A stretch of 64,000 nt of DNA from Halopseudomonas pertucinogena (GTDB lineage: Bacteria > Pseudomonadota > Gammaproteobacteria > Pseudomonadales > Pseudomonadaceae): positions 302,255 through 366,254 of the forward strand of contig NZ_BMNN01000002.1 of the NCBI RefSeq assembly GCF_014646575.1, given 5' to 3'. A model generated the notes under the pieces. That model had not been told where the DNA came from, ran no database searches, and saw nothing but the letters and a program-made list of their open reading frames with translations. The position numbers and the translations under genes are program-made. Shown here one piece after another: positions 53,913 through 63,479 of this stretch. How positions within the stretch are numbered: position 1 is the stretch's first letter; every line of letters begins with the position of its first letter.

Positions 53913-56900
53913 ATGGCATTCACCGATATCTTCATCCGTCGCCCGGTGCTGGCGACGGTCGTCAGCCTGCTGATCATCCTGCTCGGCATGCAGGCACTCA
54001 ACAGCCTGACCGTACGCCAATATCCGGCGATGGAAAACGCCCTGATTACCGTCACCACGGCCTATCCCGGTGCCAACGCGGAAGTCATCCAGGGCTACAT
54101 CACCCAGCCGATCCAGCAGAGCCTGGCCAGCGCCGAAGGTGTCGATTACATCAGCTCGGTGAGCCGGCAGAACTTCTCGGTCATCCAGGTCCGGGCCCGG
54201 CTCGGGGTCGACACCGACCGGCTGTTCACCGACGTCATGGCCAAGGCCGCCGAAGTGCGCAACCAGCTGCCGGCCGAGGCGGAGGATCCAGTGATCAGCC
54301 GCGAGGCGGCCGATGCCACCGCGCTGATGTACATCAGTTTCCACAGCCAGACCCTGAGCAATCCGCAGATCACCGACTACCTGTCGCGCATCGTGCAACC
54401 GCGCCTGGCTACCCTGCCCGGCATCGCCGATGCAGCCATACTCGGCCGGCAGAACTTCGCGATGCGCCTGTGGCTCGATCCGGTGCGCATGGCCGCGCTC
54501 GGCGTGACTGCCAGCGACGTGAACCAGGCGGTGCGGCAGTACAACTTCCTCGCCGCTGCCGGGGAGACCAAGGGCGAGTACGTGGTCACCAGCGTCAACG
54601 CCGATACCGATCTGCAGCGCCCGGAGCAGTTCGCCGCCATCCCGGTACGTACCGAAGGCGATACCCGGGTGCTGATCAGCGACATTGCCCGGGTCGAGAT
54701 GGGCGCCGAAAGCCTGGACACCATCAGCTTCTTCGATGGCATCCCTGCGGTGTATATCGGCATCGAGGGCACCACCACCGCCAACCCGCTGGATGTTATC
54801 GCCGAAGTGCGCAATGTATTGCCGCTGATCGAGGCGCAGCTGCCACCCGAGCTGGAAATGACGGTCGCCTATGACGCGACCCTGTTCATCCAGGAGTCCA
54901 TCGACGAGGTGATCAAGACCCTGATCGAGGCGGTGATCATCGTCATCGTGGTGGTGGTCCTGTTCCTCGGCTCGCTCCGTTCGGTGATCGTGCCGGTGGT
55001 GACCATCCCGCTGTCGATGATCGGCGTGCTGTTCTTCATGCAGCTGATGGGCTATTCCATCAACCTGCTCACCCTGCTGGCGATGGTACTGGCGATCGGC
55101 CTGGTGGTGGACGACGCCATCGTGGTGGTGGAGAACATCCACCGCCATATCGAAGCCGGCAAGCGGCCCTACGAAGCGGCACTGGACGGCGCCCGGGAAA
55201 TTGCCATGCCGGTGGTGGCCATGACCATCACCCTGGCGGCGGTCTATGCGCCGATCGGCTTCCTGCAGGGCATCACCGGCGCACTGTTCAAGGAATTCGC
55301 CTTTACCCTGGCCGGAGCGGTCATCATTTCGGGGATCGTCGCCCTGACCCTGTCGCCGATGATGTGCTCCCGGTTGCTCAAGCCGACCGACAACACCCGC
55401 GGGCTGGCAGCCCGGCTGGATCGGATATTCCATGCTCTGCAGCTGCGCTATCAGCGGGCGCTGCACAGCAGCATGGACACCCGCGGCGTCACGCTCACCT
55501 TTGGCGTGCTGGTACTGTTGCTGATCCCGGTACTGCTGATGTTCACCCGCAGCGAGCTGGCGCCGGAGGAAGACCAGAGCTTCATCTTCATGCTCACCAA
55601 TGCGCCGCAGACCGCCAATCTGGACTATCTGACCCACTACACCAATGAGGTCAACCGGCGGCTGCAGACGCTGGACGAGTACGAGGCGCACTTCCACATC
55701 AACGGCGTGGATGGCGTGCACAGCGGCATGGGCGGGTTGATCCTCAAGCCCTGGGACCAGCGCGAACGCAGCCAGCAGGAGCTGCAGCCGGTAGTGCAGG
55801 ACATCCTCAACGAAGTGGCCGGCCTGCAGATCTTCGCCGTCAGCGTGCCGGCACTGCCCGGCGCCAGCGAGGGGCTTCCGCTGCAGTTCATCATCTCCAG
55901 CCCCGGCGACTATGAAACGCTGCTGCAGGTAACCGAACGGATCGCCGCCCGGGCGCGGGAAACCGGCAAGTTTCCGCTGCTGCGGGTGGATCTGGCCTTC
56001 GACAAGCCGGAGCTGGCGGTGGAAATTTCCCGCGAGAAGGCAGCACAGATGAACGTGTCGATGGAGACGATCGGTGTCACCCTGGCATCGCTGCTGGGCG
56101 AAGGGGAGATCAACCGCTTTACCATCGAGGGGCGCAGCTACAAGGTCATCGCCCAGGTCGAGCGTGAATACCGGGACAATGCAGGCTGGCTGGAGCAATA
56201 TCATGTGCGCAACCGCGACGGCGACATGATCCCCCTGGGCTCGCTGATAAGCACCAGCGAGCAGACCCGCCCGCGCCAGCTGAACCAGTTCCAGCAACTC
56301 AACTCGGCGCGCATTCAGGGTGTAGCCATAGTCAGCATGGGTGAGGCGCTGTCGCTGCTGGAAGAAATCGCCCGGGAAGAGCTGCCCCAGGGTTTCAGCG
56401 TCGACTATGCCGGCGAATCACGCCAGTTCAAGCAGGAGGGCGCGGAGCTGTACATGACCTTCCTCCTGGCCATGGCGGTGATCTATCTGGTCCTGGCGGC
56501 GCAGTTCGAGAGCTTCCGTGATCCGCTGGTGATCCTGGTGACCGTACCGCTGTCCATCTGCGGCGCACTGATACCCATGTTTCTGGGCATCTCCAGCATG
56601 AACATCTACACCCAGGTGGGCCTTGTGACCCTGATCGGCATCATCAGCAAACACGGCATCCTGATCGTGGAATTCGCCAACCAGCTCCGCCGCCAGCAGG
56701 GCATGGACATGCGCGAGGCGGTGGAACAGGCGGCGGCGATCCGCCTGCGCCCGGTGCTGATGACCACCGCAGCCATGGTGTTTGCCATGTTGCCGCTGCT
56801 GATCGCCACCGGCGCCGGCGCGGTGAGTCGGTTCGATATGGGCATGGTCATCGCCAGCGGGCTGACAGTAGGCACGCTGTTCACCCTTTTCGTCCTGCCG

Positions 56901-56945
56901 GCGGTTTACGTGGCGCTTGGCAGCCGGGACAGGCCCGCGCGCTGA
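53913..56945 (+). CDS. RND efflux pump inner-membrane transporter (MexW-like)
   Basis: Protein of 1010 residues with the twelve-helix, two-porter-domain RND fold. N-terminal MAFTDIFIRRPVLATVVSLLIILLG is typical of the HAE1 family. The proton-relay acidic pair Asp400-Asp401 is in GLVVDDAIVVVENIHRHIE. It expels drugs or lipophilic compounds using the proton gradient, together with the adaptor upstream and a channel such as OprM from elsewhere. ATG 53913 is 10 bp after the adaptor gene. It converges on rpoS with a shared hairpin. Confidence 0.92.
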   Translation: MAFTDIFIRRPVLATVVSLLIILLGMQALNSLTVRQYPAMENALITVTTAYPGANAEVIQGYITQPIQQSLASAEGVDYISSVSRQNFSVIQVRARLGVDTDRLFTDVMAKAAEVRNQLPAEAEDPVISREAADATALMYISFHSQTLSNPQITDYLSRIVQPRLATLPGIADAAILGRQNFAMRLWLDPVRMAALGVTASDVNQAVRQYNFLAAAGETKGEYVVTSVNADTDLQRPEQFAAIPVRTEGDTRVLISDIARVEMGAESLDTISFFDGIPAVYIGIEGTTTANPLDVIAEVRNVLPLIEAQLPPELEMTVAYDATLFIQESIDEVIKTLIEAVIIVIVVVVLFLGSLRSVIVPVVTIPLSMIGVLFFMQLMGYSINLLTLLAMVLAIGLVVDDAIVVVENIHRHIEAGKRPYEAALDGAREIAMPVVAMTITLAAVYAPIGFLQGITGALFKEFAFTLAGAVIISGIVALTLSPMMCSRLLKPTDNTRGLAARLDRIFHALQLRYQRALHSSMDTRGVTLTFGVLVLLLIPVLLMFTRSELAPEEDQSFIFMLTNAPQTANLDYLTHYTNEVNRRLQTLDEYEAHFHINGVDGVHSGMGGLILKPWDQRERSQQELQPVVQDILNEVAGLQIFAVSVPALPGASEGLPLQFIISSPGDYETLLQVTERIAARARETGKFPLLRVDLAFDKPELAVEISREKAAQMNVSMETIGVTLASLLGEGEINRFTIEGRSYKVIAQVEREYRDNAGWLEQYHVRNRDGDMIPLGSLISTSEQTRPRQLNQFQQLNSARIQGVAIVSMGEALSLLEEIAREELPQGFSVDYAGESRQFKQEGAELYMTFLLAMAVIYLVLAAQFESFRDPLVILVTVPLSICGALIPMFLGISSMNIYTQVGLVTLIGIISKHGILIVEFANQLRRQQGMDMREAVEQAAAIRLRPVLMTTAAMVFAMLPLLIATGAGAVSRFDMGMVIASGLTVGTLFTLFVLPAVYVALGSRDRPAR

Positions 56946-56958
56946 CGTGCCGCTGACC

Positions 56959-56988
56959 AGCGAATCCCTAGCTGAAGAGGGATTCGCT
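56959..56988. terminator. 11-bp hairpin across the rpoS stop codon
   Basis: AGCGAATCCCT (56959-56969) and AGGGATTCGCT (56978-56988) pair perfectly with an 8-base loop. The right arm is the last rpoS codons and the stem includes most of the rpoS stop (56968-56970). No T-run is present. It fills the 22-bp gap between convergent mexW-like and rpoS genes and parallels the hairpin at pykA. Confidence 0.5.
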
Positions 56989-57966
56989 GCTCAGACCGTG
57001 CTGCTCGAAGATATCGCGCAGCCGCTTCAGCGCTTCCACCTGGATCTGTCTCACCCGCTCGCGGGTTAGGCCGATCTCGCGACCGACTTCTTCCTGCGTG
57101 CTGCTCTCATGGCCCCGCAGACCAAAACGACGGGTCACCACCTCGCGCTGCTTCTCGCTGAGTTCGGACAGCCAGCTGTCTATCGTCGCGTTCAGGTTCT
57201 CTTCCTGCAACACCTCGACAGGATCGCTGGAGCCCTCGTCGGGCAGGGTGTCCAGCAGGGTCTTGTCGGAGTCGGCGCCCAGCGGCACGTCCACCGAAGC
57301 GACCCGCTCGTTGAGCCCGAGCATCCGCTTGACGTCCTCGACGGGCCGATCAAGCAACTGGGCGATTTCTTCAGGGGAGGGTTCGTGATCGAGCTTCTGA
57401 GTCAGCTCGCGTGCCGCGCGAAGGTAGATGTTGAGTTCCTTCACCACGTGGATCGGCAGGCGAATGGTGCGGGTCTGGTTCATGATCGCCCGCTCGATGG
57501 TCTGGCGGATCCACCAGGTGGCATAGGTGGAAAAGCGGAAGCCCCGCTCCGGGTCGAATTTCTCCACCGCCCGGATCAGGCCCAGATTGCCCTCTTCGAT
57601 CAGGTCCAGCAGAGCCAGCCCCCGATTCACGTAGCGCCGCGCAATCTTCACCACCAGCCGCAGGTTGCTCTCGATCATCCGCTTGCGACCGGCCGGATCG
57701 CCCTTCTGTGCCAGACGCGCGAAATGAACTTCCTCCTCCGGGGTCAGCAGAGGCGAGAAACCGATTTCGTTGAGATACATCTGGGTTGGATCAAGCTGGC
57801 GGGTAAACTCGAACGAGTCTTCCCGCTGATGATTGCGAGGTGTAGATACCCGTGACCTGCCGGTGCCTTCGGCACGTTCGGCTGGATCGGGTCTGACCTG
57901 GTCCAGAAGCTCTGTTTCTTCGCTGCTGTGCCGATCAGGTGCATTATTATTATTGGTCATGAGCAT
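56968..57966 (-). CDS. rpoS: RNA polymerase sigma factor RpoS
   Basis: Protein of 332 residues. Region 1.2 ([21 protein letters not shown]), region 2 ([36 protein letters not shown]), region 3 ([21 protein letters not shown]) and region 4 with the helix-turn-helix ([29 protein letters not shown]) are all intact. It directs stationary-phase and stress transcription. ATG 57966 or ATG 57960 could start translation; a purine-rich AAGGTGGGGG precedes both. The 166-bp leader after nlpD is likely part of a longer transcript arising inside nlpD. Confidence 0.97.
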   Translation of the reverse strand: MLMTNNNNAPDRHSSEETELLDQVRPDPAERAEGTGRSRVSTPRNHQREDSFEFTRQLDPTQMYLNEIGFSPLLTPEEEVHFARLAQKGDPAGRKRMIESNLRLVVKIARRYVNRGLALLDLIEEGNLGLIRAVEKFDPERGFRFSTYATWWIRQTIERAIMNQTRTIRLPIHVVKELNIYLRAARELTQKLDHEPSPEEIAQLLDRPVEDVKRMLGLNERVASVDVPLGADSDKTLLDTLPDEGSSDPVEVLQEENLNATIDSWLSELSEKQREVVTRRFGLRGHESSTQEEVGREIGLTRERVRQIQVEALKRLRDIFEQHGLSSESLFS

Positions 57967-58132
57967 GCCCCCACCTTCAGTCGTAACACTGGTCGGATCG
58001 CGTTGGGCGATCCGCGCTGCGCGTCAGTCTCCGCTGACTACGGGAACACTAACCCCATGCCACATCCCGGTGCCTCCCTGCAGTGTGCCTGCCAACTATG
58101 ACAATGCTGATACAGTTTTGTTTTGATCAGTT

Positions 58133-59020
58133 TCACAGTTTTGGCAAATAGCCAAGGGGATCAACAGGCTGGCCCCGCCGACGAATCTCGAAATGCAGCT
58201 TCACCCTGTCGCTGCCGGTGCTGCCCATTTCGGCTATCGTCTGGCCGGCCTTTACCTGATCGCCCTCCTTGACCAGCAGCCGGCTGTTGTGGGCATAGGC
58301 ACTGAGATAGGTCTCGTTGTGCTTGATGATGATCATGTCACCATAACCCAGCAAACCGCGGCCCGCGTAGACTACCGAGCCGTTTGCCGCTGCTTTGACA
58401 GGCTGACCCAATTGACCGGCAATATCAATCCCTTTATTCAAACTGCCGTTCGATTGAAACCGTGATATGAGAGGCCCCTGAGCCGGCCACTGCCACCCGG
58501 AAACGGCTGCGGTTCCGCTGGTTGCCGGGGTAGTCGAAGGGGCGGTTGCCGGCCGGGTGGCTGGTGCCGGAGTGGCGGCCGGCGCAGTGGAAGCCGGTGC
58601 CGTCGCGGCGGGAGATGGAGTGGTTGCCGGCCGGGAGGCGGCAGCCGGGCGAGCAGGCGCCGGCGAGCTGGTAACACGGGTCGGGCTGCGGTCGGCCGGC
58701 GCAGCCGCTGCCCTGCCGCCGCTGGCTCTGTTGCCGGTAGCCAGACTCAGCCGCTGTCCGGGATAGATGGTATAAGGCGCGCGCAGGTTGTTATTGGCCG
58801 CCAGCGCCTTCCAGTCCCAACCGTAGCGGAAGGCGATGGAGTACAGGGTGTCCCCGCGCTGGACCACATGACTGCCGCTGGTTACCTGCTGGGCGCGATA
58901 ACCGCCACGGCTGCGGTCGTCCACCGGCGCGGTCCCCGAGGGGCCGGCGCAGCCGACCAGGAGCAGGGTCAGAAGCATCACCCCGGGCAAGCCAGCGCTG
59001 CAGATACTCCTTTGCCTCAC
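58133..59020 (-). CDS. nlpD: NlpD, LysM/M23 murein hydrolase activator lipoprotein
   Basis: Protein of 295 residues. A lipoprotein signal ends in LLVGC with the lipidated Cys24. A LysM domain follows (HVVQRGDTLYSIAFRYG to YPGQRLSLA), then a long Ala/Pro/Thr linker with a shuffled APAT repeat, then a LytM/M23 domain (GIDIAGQLGQPVKAAANGSVVYAG ... KLHFEIRRRGQPVDPLGYL). The first zinc ligands are replaced, as in NlpD-type activators of amidase AmiC. Start GTG 59020 has GGGGGAAG 4-5 bases upstream. rpoS lies downstream. Confidence 0.93.
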   Translation of the reverse strand: MRQRSICSAGLPGVMLLTLLLVGCAGPSGTAPVDDRSRGGYRAQQVTSGSHVVQRGDTLYSIAFRYGWDWKALAANNNLRAPYTIYPGQRLSLATGNRASGGRAAAAPADRSPTRVTSSPAPARPAAASRPATTPSPAATAPASTAPAATPAPATRPATAPSTTPATSGTAAVSGWQWPAQGPLISRFQSNGSLNKGIDIAGQLGQPVKAAANGSVVYAGRGLLGYGDMIIIKHNETYLSAYAHNSRLLVKEGDQVKAGQTIAEMGSTGSDRVKLHFEIRRRGQPVDPLGYLPKL

Positions 59021-59060
59021 AGTCTTCCCCCAGTTCAATGAATTCGGTTCCTGCTGCGTA

Positions 59061-59999
59061 TCACTTGTGGCTGACGCGCCGGCCAATCCGTTCCAGCGCA
59101 ATGACCAGCACGATGGCTGCAATCATCAGCCCCAGCCCGGCCAGCCACCAGGAAGGCTCGCCAGTCAGCGACTCGTAGGTCGCCGGCAGCACATTGTCCT
59201 GCAGCAGCGGCTCCAGTTCGCCCTTGCTGTTCTCGCGCCAGCTGACGGTCTGCTTCCACGGCCAGACCTTGTTGAGCGAGCCGATCAGCAGTCCGGTAGC
59301 TACCGCCATGGTGGCATTGCGGGCATGGTCCAGCAACCAGGACACCAGCCGCGCGAAGCTCAGCATGCCGACGCCACAGCCGGCGGCGAAGATCAACAGC
59401 ATGGCAAGATCAAAACTGCGCACGGCGCCGAGGATCGTCGCGTACAGTCCCAGCAGCACCAGCACGAAGCTGCCGGAGATGCCCGGCAGGATCATCGCGC
59501 AGATGGCAATGGCACCGGCCAGGAAGATGAACAGCGGAGCCGACGACCACTGGATCGGCGCGGCCACGGTGATCATGTAGGCAAAGGCCGTGCCCAGCGC
59601 CACCAGCAGCAGCGTCCAGATGTTCCAGCGGTGGACTTCACGCCCGACGATGTATACCGAGACCAGGATCAGCCCGAAGAAGAACGACCAGGTCAGCTCG
59701 CCATGTTCCTCAAGAAGATAGCCCAGCAGATTGGCAAAGGCAGCGATACTGGTGAGCACCCCCGCGATCAGGCAGATCAGGAAGGTACCGTCTATAGCCC
59801 GCCAGGTACTGCGCAGCTCCCCCCGCAACAGCCACAGCAGCTTCTCCGGCGTACAGGCACCCAACGCCTTGAGCAGGCGCTCGTACACCCCGACTATCAG
59901 TGCGATGGTGCCACCGGAGACCCCCGGTACCACATCGGCGGCACCCATGGCCATGCCCTTGAAATAGATCAGCACATAGTCGAGGAAACGGTGATTCAA
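59061..59999 (-). CDS. DUF368 (PopT-type) undecaprenyl-phosphate translocase
   Basis: Membrane protein of 312 residues. The family hallmark is near the start: [24 protein letters not shown] second similar segment, [16 protein letters not shown], gives the internal pseudo-repeat of this flippase fold. DUF368 proteins (PopT) have been shown to recycle undecaprenyl phosphate across the membrane in other bacteria. Translation starts at TTG 59999, overlapping the pcm stop as TTGA, with GGAG 10 bases upstream. Placing it between pcm and nlpD ties it to cell-wall genes. Confidence 0.87.
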   Translation of the reverse strand: MNHRFLDYVLIYFKGMAMGAADVVPGVSGGTIALIVGVYERLLKALGACTPEKLLWLLRGELRSTWRAIDGTFLICLIAGVLTSIAAFANLLGYLLEEHGELTWSFFFGLILVSVYIVGREVHRWNIWTLLLVALGTAFAYMITVAAPIQWSSAPLFIFLAGAIAICAMILPGISGSFVLVLLGLYATILGAVRSFDLAMLLIFAAGCGVGMLSFARLVSWLLDHARNATMAVATGLLIGSLNKVWPWKQTVSWRENSKGELEPLLQDNVLPATYESLTGEPSWWLAGLGLMIAAIVLVIALERIGRRVSHK

Positions 60000-60649
60000 G
60001 TGTGTATTGCTCCGGACAAGAGGGGGACAAACCGTACCGGTTCGACCTGCTGACGGATGAATTGATCCCCATCACGTGTCACAAGGGTAAGAAATTGCTC
60101 CCTGGCGCCTACCGGAATGACCATCCGCCCGCGCTCGGAGAGCTGGGCAAGCAGCTCGGCGGGAATCTCCGCCGGGGCAGCGGTGACCAGGATCGCATCG
60201 TAGGGCCCGTACTGGGGCCAGCCCCAGTTGCCGTCGGCGTGACGGTAGACCACATTGCGGATATCGATGTCCCGCAGTACCGCCTTGGCCCGTTCCTGAA
60301 GCGGCAGGATGCGCTCAACGGTGAACACGCGCTCCACCACCTGCGCGAGGATCGCCGTCTGATAGCCCGAGCCGGTCCCGACTTCCAGCACCTTGTCCAG
60401 CGGCCCGCCACCCAGCAGCAGCTCGGTCATGCGCGCCACTATGTAGGGCTGGGACAGCGTCTGGTTATGGCCGATGGGCAGCGCCGTATCCTCATAGGCA
60501 CGGTGTGCCAGCGCCTCGTCCACAAACAGGTGGCGGGGAGTACGACGGATCGCCTCCAGCACATTGAGGTCGCGGATGCCCTCCTCGAACAGGCGCTCCA
60601 GCAACCTTTCGCGGGTCCGCTGTGAGGTCATGCCTATGCCGCTTTTCAT
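59996..60649 (-). CDS. pcm: Protein-L-isoaspartate O-methyltransferase
   Basis: Protein of about 217 residues that methylates isoaspartyl residues in damaged proteins using S-adenosylmethionine. The N-terminal [25 protein letters not shown] and the SAM motif [17 protein letters not shown] are diagnostic. The exact start is unclear: ATG 60649, ATG 60631 ([10 protein letters not shown], the usual Pseudomonas start) and GTG 60664 overlapping surE are all in frame. It is translationally coupled to the DUF368 gene. Confidence 0.95.
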   Translation of the reverse strand: MKSGIGMTSQRTRERLLERLFEEGIRDLNVLEAIRRTPRHLFVDEALAHRAYEDTALPIGHNQTLSQPYIVARMTELLLGGGPLDKVLEVGTGSGYQTAILAQVVERVFTVERILPLQERAKAVLRDIDIRNVVYRHADGNWGWPQYGPYDAILVTAAPAEIPAELLAQLSERGRMVIPVGAREQFLTLVTRDGDQFIRQQVEPVRFVPLLSGAIHT

Positions 60650-60656
60650 CAGATCT

Positions 60657-61421
60657 TCACGCACCTTGCGCCACCCTCAAGTCACCCAGCCAGTCATTCA
60701 GGTGGTCGAACACCTCGTAGTGGGTCTTGTCGACCCGCAGCGGTGTCACCGAGACGTAGCCTTGCATCACCGCATTGAAATCGGTCCCGTCGCCGCCGTC
60801 CTCGGCATCGCCGGCCACCGAAATCCAGTAACCCTCCTTGCCGCGGGGGTCGGTCCATTTCACCGGCCGCGCTGCCCGCTGACGGTGGCCCAGACGGGTA
60901 AGCACTGCGCCCTTGATCCGGTCAAGGGGCAGATTGGGTATATTCACATTGAGCACGGTGCGCGGCGGCAGTTCCAGCTCGGCGTGGGCCTGCACCAGGC
61001 TGCGGGCAATGGACGCCGCTGCCACCAGGTTGTCGGTCTGGCGACCGACCAGCGAAAATGCCATGGCCGGACGGGACAGGAAGCGCCCCTCCAGCGCAGC
61101 GGCCACGGTCCCGGAATAGAGCACGTCATCGCCCAGGTTCGCGCCCAGGTTGATGCCGGATACCACCATATCGACGCTGTCCGGGAACAGCGCGTTGAGA
61201 CCCAGATGCACACAGTCGGTCGGTGTGCCGTTGAGGCCGACGAAGCCGTTCTCCAGGTAGAAGGGGCGCAGCGGCTTGTCCAGAGTCAGGGCGCTGCTGG
61301 CGCCGCTGCGGTCCTCGTGGGGGGCAACCACCACACAATCGGCATAGTCGTCCAGTGCGCCGTGCAGGGCCTTGAGGCCCGGCGCCAGCACACCATCATC
61401 ATTGGCAATGAGAATACGCAT
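60657..61421 (-). CDS. surE: 5'/3'-nucleotidase SurE
   Basis: Protein of 254 residues. Metal ligands Asp8 and Asp9 are in [10 protein letters not shown], Ser in [15 protein letters not shown], and Asn in [19 protein letters not shown]. It dephosphorylates nucleoside monophosphates and short polyphosphates in stationary phase. ATG 61421 shares its A with the truD stop codon (TGATG). Conserved surE-pcm-nlpD-rpoS order. Confidence 0.96.
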   Translation of the reverse strand: MRILIANDDGVLAPGLKALHGALDDYADCVVVAPHEDRSGASSALTLDKPLRPFYLENGFVGLNGTPTDCVHLGLNALFPDSVDMVVSGINLGANLGDDVLYSGTVAAALEGRFLSRPAMAFSLVGRQTDNLVAAASIARSLVQAHAELELPPRTVLNVNIPNLPLDRIKGAVLTRLGHRQRAARPVKWTDPRGKEGYWISVAGDAEDGGDGTDFNAVMQGYVSVTPLRVDKTHYEVFDHLNDWLGDLRVAQGA

Positions 61422-62485
61422 CAGGTTTCGCTTTCCAGTCCGCCGCCCGGCTCGTCGTCGAGCCATACCAGCTCGTGCAGTACTGCAGTGGCAAAACAGC
61501 CGGTCGGCAGGGTGAATTCAATTTCAAGGCTGTCCATTGCGGGATAATGCCACGTCAGGCCGGCAATGGGGAGTCGAAGAATCCGCCGCTGCTGCTCCAG
61601 ACCGGCACTTTCCAGCCATTGGCACAGCTGGGGTTCGGTCTCGGCCAGGCGCCTTTCCAGCGCCAGCACCTCGCCGGAAACCGGCGCGGCGCCGCCGCCC
61701 CAGAGCGGACCGGTGACGTGGATATCCAGCTCGTCGAAACGCCGGTCGTCAGCCGCCAGCCGGTCGGCGGCGAAATGGCTGCGGCTGTCGGTGAATGCCA
61801 GACAGTCCCCGGGCTGAATGCGGTTCCAGCTGCCTTCGGCCACCCGCTGTGCCAGCAGCCTGTTGAACAGCAGGCTGCGCGCGGTCGACAGCAGCCGGGA
61901 ACGGGTGCCCCGGGCCGGCGGCAGGCCACCACGCTCGGCCCACTGCCTGGCCTGTGGTACGTTGCCGCCGTCCCGGCCGAAGCGCTGGGGACCGAAATAG
62001 TTGGGTACGCCCTGCTCGGCAATGCGTTGCAGACGCTCATCGAGCCGGGCGTGTTCGGCCTGCAATGCGGTCAGGCGGATGACAAAGCGGTTGGCGCGGT
62101 GTGCGCCCCGCTGCAGTTTACGACTGTGCCGGCTGCTGGCCAGGCAGCGCAGCTGCTCGGTCCACAGCGGGGTGAAGTCCGGGTCTTCACGGCCCGGCAG
62201 TTGCAGGCTGAACCACTGGCTGGTGACTGCCCGACGGTCCTTGATTCCGGAATAGCTGACATCGCGCAACTTCAGGCCGGCGCAGCGGGCCAGTTGTCTG
62301 GCGACATCTTCGGTATTCAGGTCACGCTTCTCGATCAGCAGCCAGAGATGCTCCCCTGCTCCGCTGAGTTCGATGTCCAGGATCTCGGTGACCCTGAAAT
62401 GCTCCGGCTCGGCCTTGAGCACCGCCCGGCCACAGGGTTCGCCATGGGCCCGGGGGCCCAGCCAGTCCTCCCGGTCGGCGCTCAC
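61421..62485 (-). CDS. truD: tRNA pseudouridine(13) synthase
   Basis: Protein of 354 residues. Catalytic Asp83 is in [17 protein letters not shown], preceded by [17 protein letters not shown], and [15 protein letters not shown] belongs to the TruD-specific insert. It makes pseudouridine 13 in tRNA-Glu. It starts at GTG 62485, overlapping the ispF stop as GTGA, so ispF, truD, surE and pcm form one closely coupled unit. Confidence 0.96.
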   Translation of the reverse strand: MSADREDWLGPRAHGEPCGRAVLKAEPEHFRVTEILDIELSGAGEHLWLLIEKRDLNTEDVARQLARCAGLKLRDVSYSGIKDRRAVTSQWFSLQLPGREDPDFTPLWTEQLRCLASSRHSRKLQRGAHRANRFVIRLTALQAEHARLDERLQRIAEQGVPNYFGPQRFGRDGGNVPQARQWAERGGLPPARGTRSRLLSTARSLLFNRLLAQRVAEGSWNRIQPGDCLAFTDSRSHFAADRLAADDRRFDELDIHVTGPLWGGGAAPVSGEVLALERRLAETEPQLCQWLESAGLEQQRRILRLPIAGLTWHYPAMDSLEIEFTLPTGCFATAVLHELVWLDDEPGGGLESET

Positions 62486-62955
62486 AGGGACAGCAGCAAG
62501 GCGACGGCGTGAACCTCTATGCCTTCCTTGCGGCCGACAAAGCCGAGGGATTCGGTAGTGGTCGCCTTGATGTTGACCTGATCGAGTCCAACCTGCAGAT
62601 CACTGGCCACCCGCTCCCGCATGGCCTCGATATGCGGCGCCAGCTTCGGCGCCTGGGCGGCGATGGTGATATCGGTATTGCCGACCTTCCAGCCCCTGGC
62701 ATGTACCAGCTGCAGCGCATGGCGCAGCAGTACCCGGCTGTCGGCGCCCTTGAACTGCGGATCGGTGTCGGGGAAGTGCCGGCCGATGTCACCCAGCGCG
62801 GCGGCACCCAGAATCGCGTCGGTCAGCGCGTGCAGCACCACGTCACCGTCGGAATGGGCCACCAGGCCGCGGTCATGGGGGATCTGGACCCCGCCCAGAG
62901 TGATGTAATCGCCCTCACCAAACCGGTGAACGTCGTAACCGTGACCAATACGCAT
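62482..62955 (-). CDS. ispF: 2-C-methyl-D-erythritol 2,4-cyclodiphosphate synthase
   Basis: Protein of 157 residues with zinc ligands Asp8, His10 and His42 ([22 protein letters not shown]) and the C-terminal [17 protein letters not shown]. It forms the cyclodiphosphate intermediate of the MEP isoprenoid pathway. The cytidylyltransferase gene ispD, often upstream, is not next to it; the 524 bp before ispF hold the tandem repeat array. AGGT lies about 5 bases before the ATG. Confidence 0.97.
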   Translation of the reverse strand: MRIGHGYDVHRFGEGDYITLGGVQIPHDRGLVAHSDGDVVLHALTDAILGAAALGDIGRHFPDTDPQFKGADSRVLLRHALQLVHARGWKVGNTDITIAAQAPKLAPHIEAMRERVASDLQVGLDQVNIKATTTESLGFVGRKEGIEVHAVALLLSL

Positions 62956-63037
62956 GGAATACCTGCCGAGCTGAAAAACGAAGGGGGGATATTACCGTGT
63001 CCGGGTTACCGGAAGAAGTGGCTGATGGTCCCCGAAA

Positions 63038-63461
63038 GGCCGGGTTCCACCCCGGCCACGCGGGTTGCAGCCAGTTCGCTGCGTCGAGATGGAACTCGAC
63101 GCTCCCAAAGACACCCCGCCCGGGAGGGCCGGGTTCCATCCCGGCCACGCGGTTGCAGCCAGCTCGCTGCGTCGAGATGGAACGCGACGCTCCCAAAGAC
63201 ACACCGCCCGGGAGGGCCGGGCTCCAGCCCGGCCATGCGGGTTGCAGCCAGTTCGCTGCGTCGAGATGGAACTCGACGATCCCCAGGGCACACCGCCCGG
63301 GAGGGCCGGGCTCCAGCCCGGCCACGCGGGTTGCAGCCAGCTCGCTGCGTCGAGATGGAACGCGACGCTCCCAAAGGCACGCCGCCCGGGAGGGCCGGGT
63401 TCCATCCCGGCCACGGGGGCTGCAGTTACCTCCGATCGTCGAGATGGAACTCGACCATCCA
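63038..63461. repeat. 89-bp tandem repeat, about 4.8 units, between ispF and fghA
   Basis: Units begin at 63038, 63127, 63215, 63304 and 63393 (lengths 89, 88, 89, 89 and a diverged partial). Each contains two hairpins: GGCCGGG...CCCGGCC with a 6-base loop, and GTCGAG-ATGGAA-CTCGAC (some units GTCGAG...GCGAC). Units differ at scattered bases, for example TTCCATC versus CTCCAGC in the first loop. The unit length is not a multiple of 3. Open frames through the array are by-products. The remaining intergenic bases (62956-63037, 63462-63479) show nothing else. Confidence 0.9.
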
Positions 63462-63479
63462 GGTTGCGCAGCTCAGCAG

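Noticed and set aside
53880-56297. 805-residue minus-strand frame opposite the MexW-like gene
   Set aside because: Antisense shadow with no recognisable domains, while the plus frame is a full RND pump.
56946-56967. rsmZ small RNA gene downstream of rpoS
   Set aside because: In P. aeruginosa rsmZ lies beside rpoS, but here only 22 bp separate rpoS from the convergent RND gene, leaving no room and no GGA-rich hairpins.
63038-63461. Possible CRISPR array
   Set aside because: Repeats are contiguous with no unique spacers, the unit is too long, and no cas gene is nearby.
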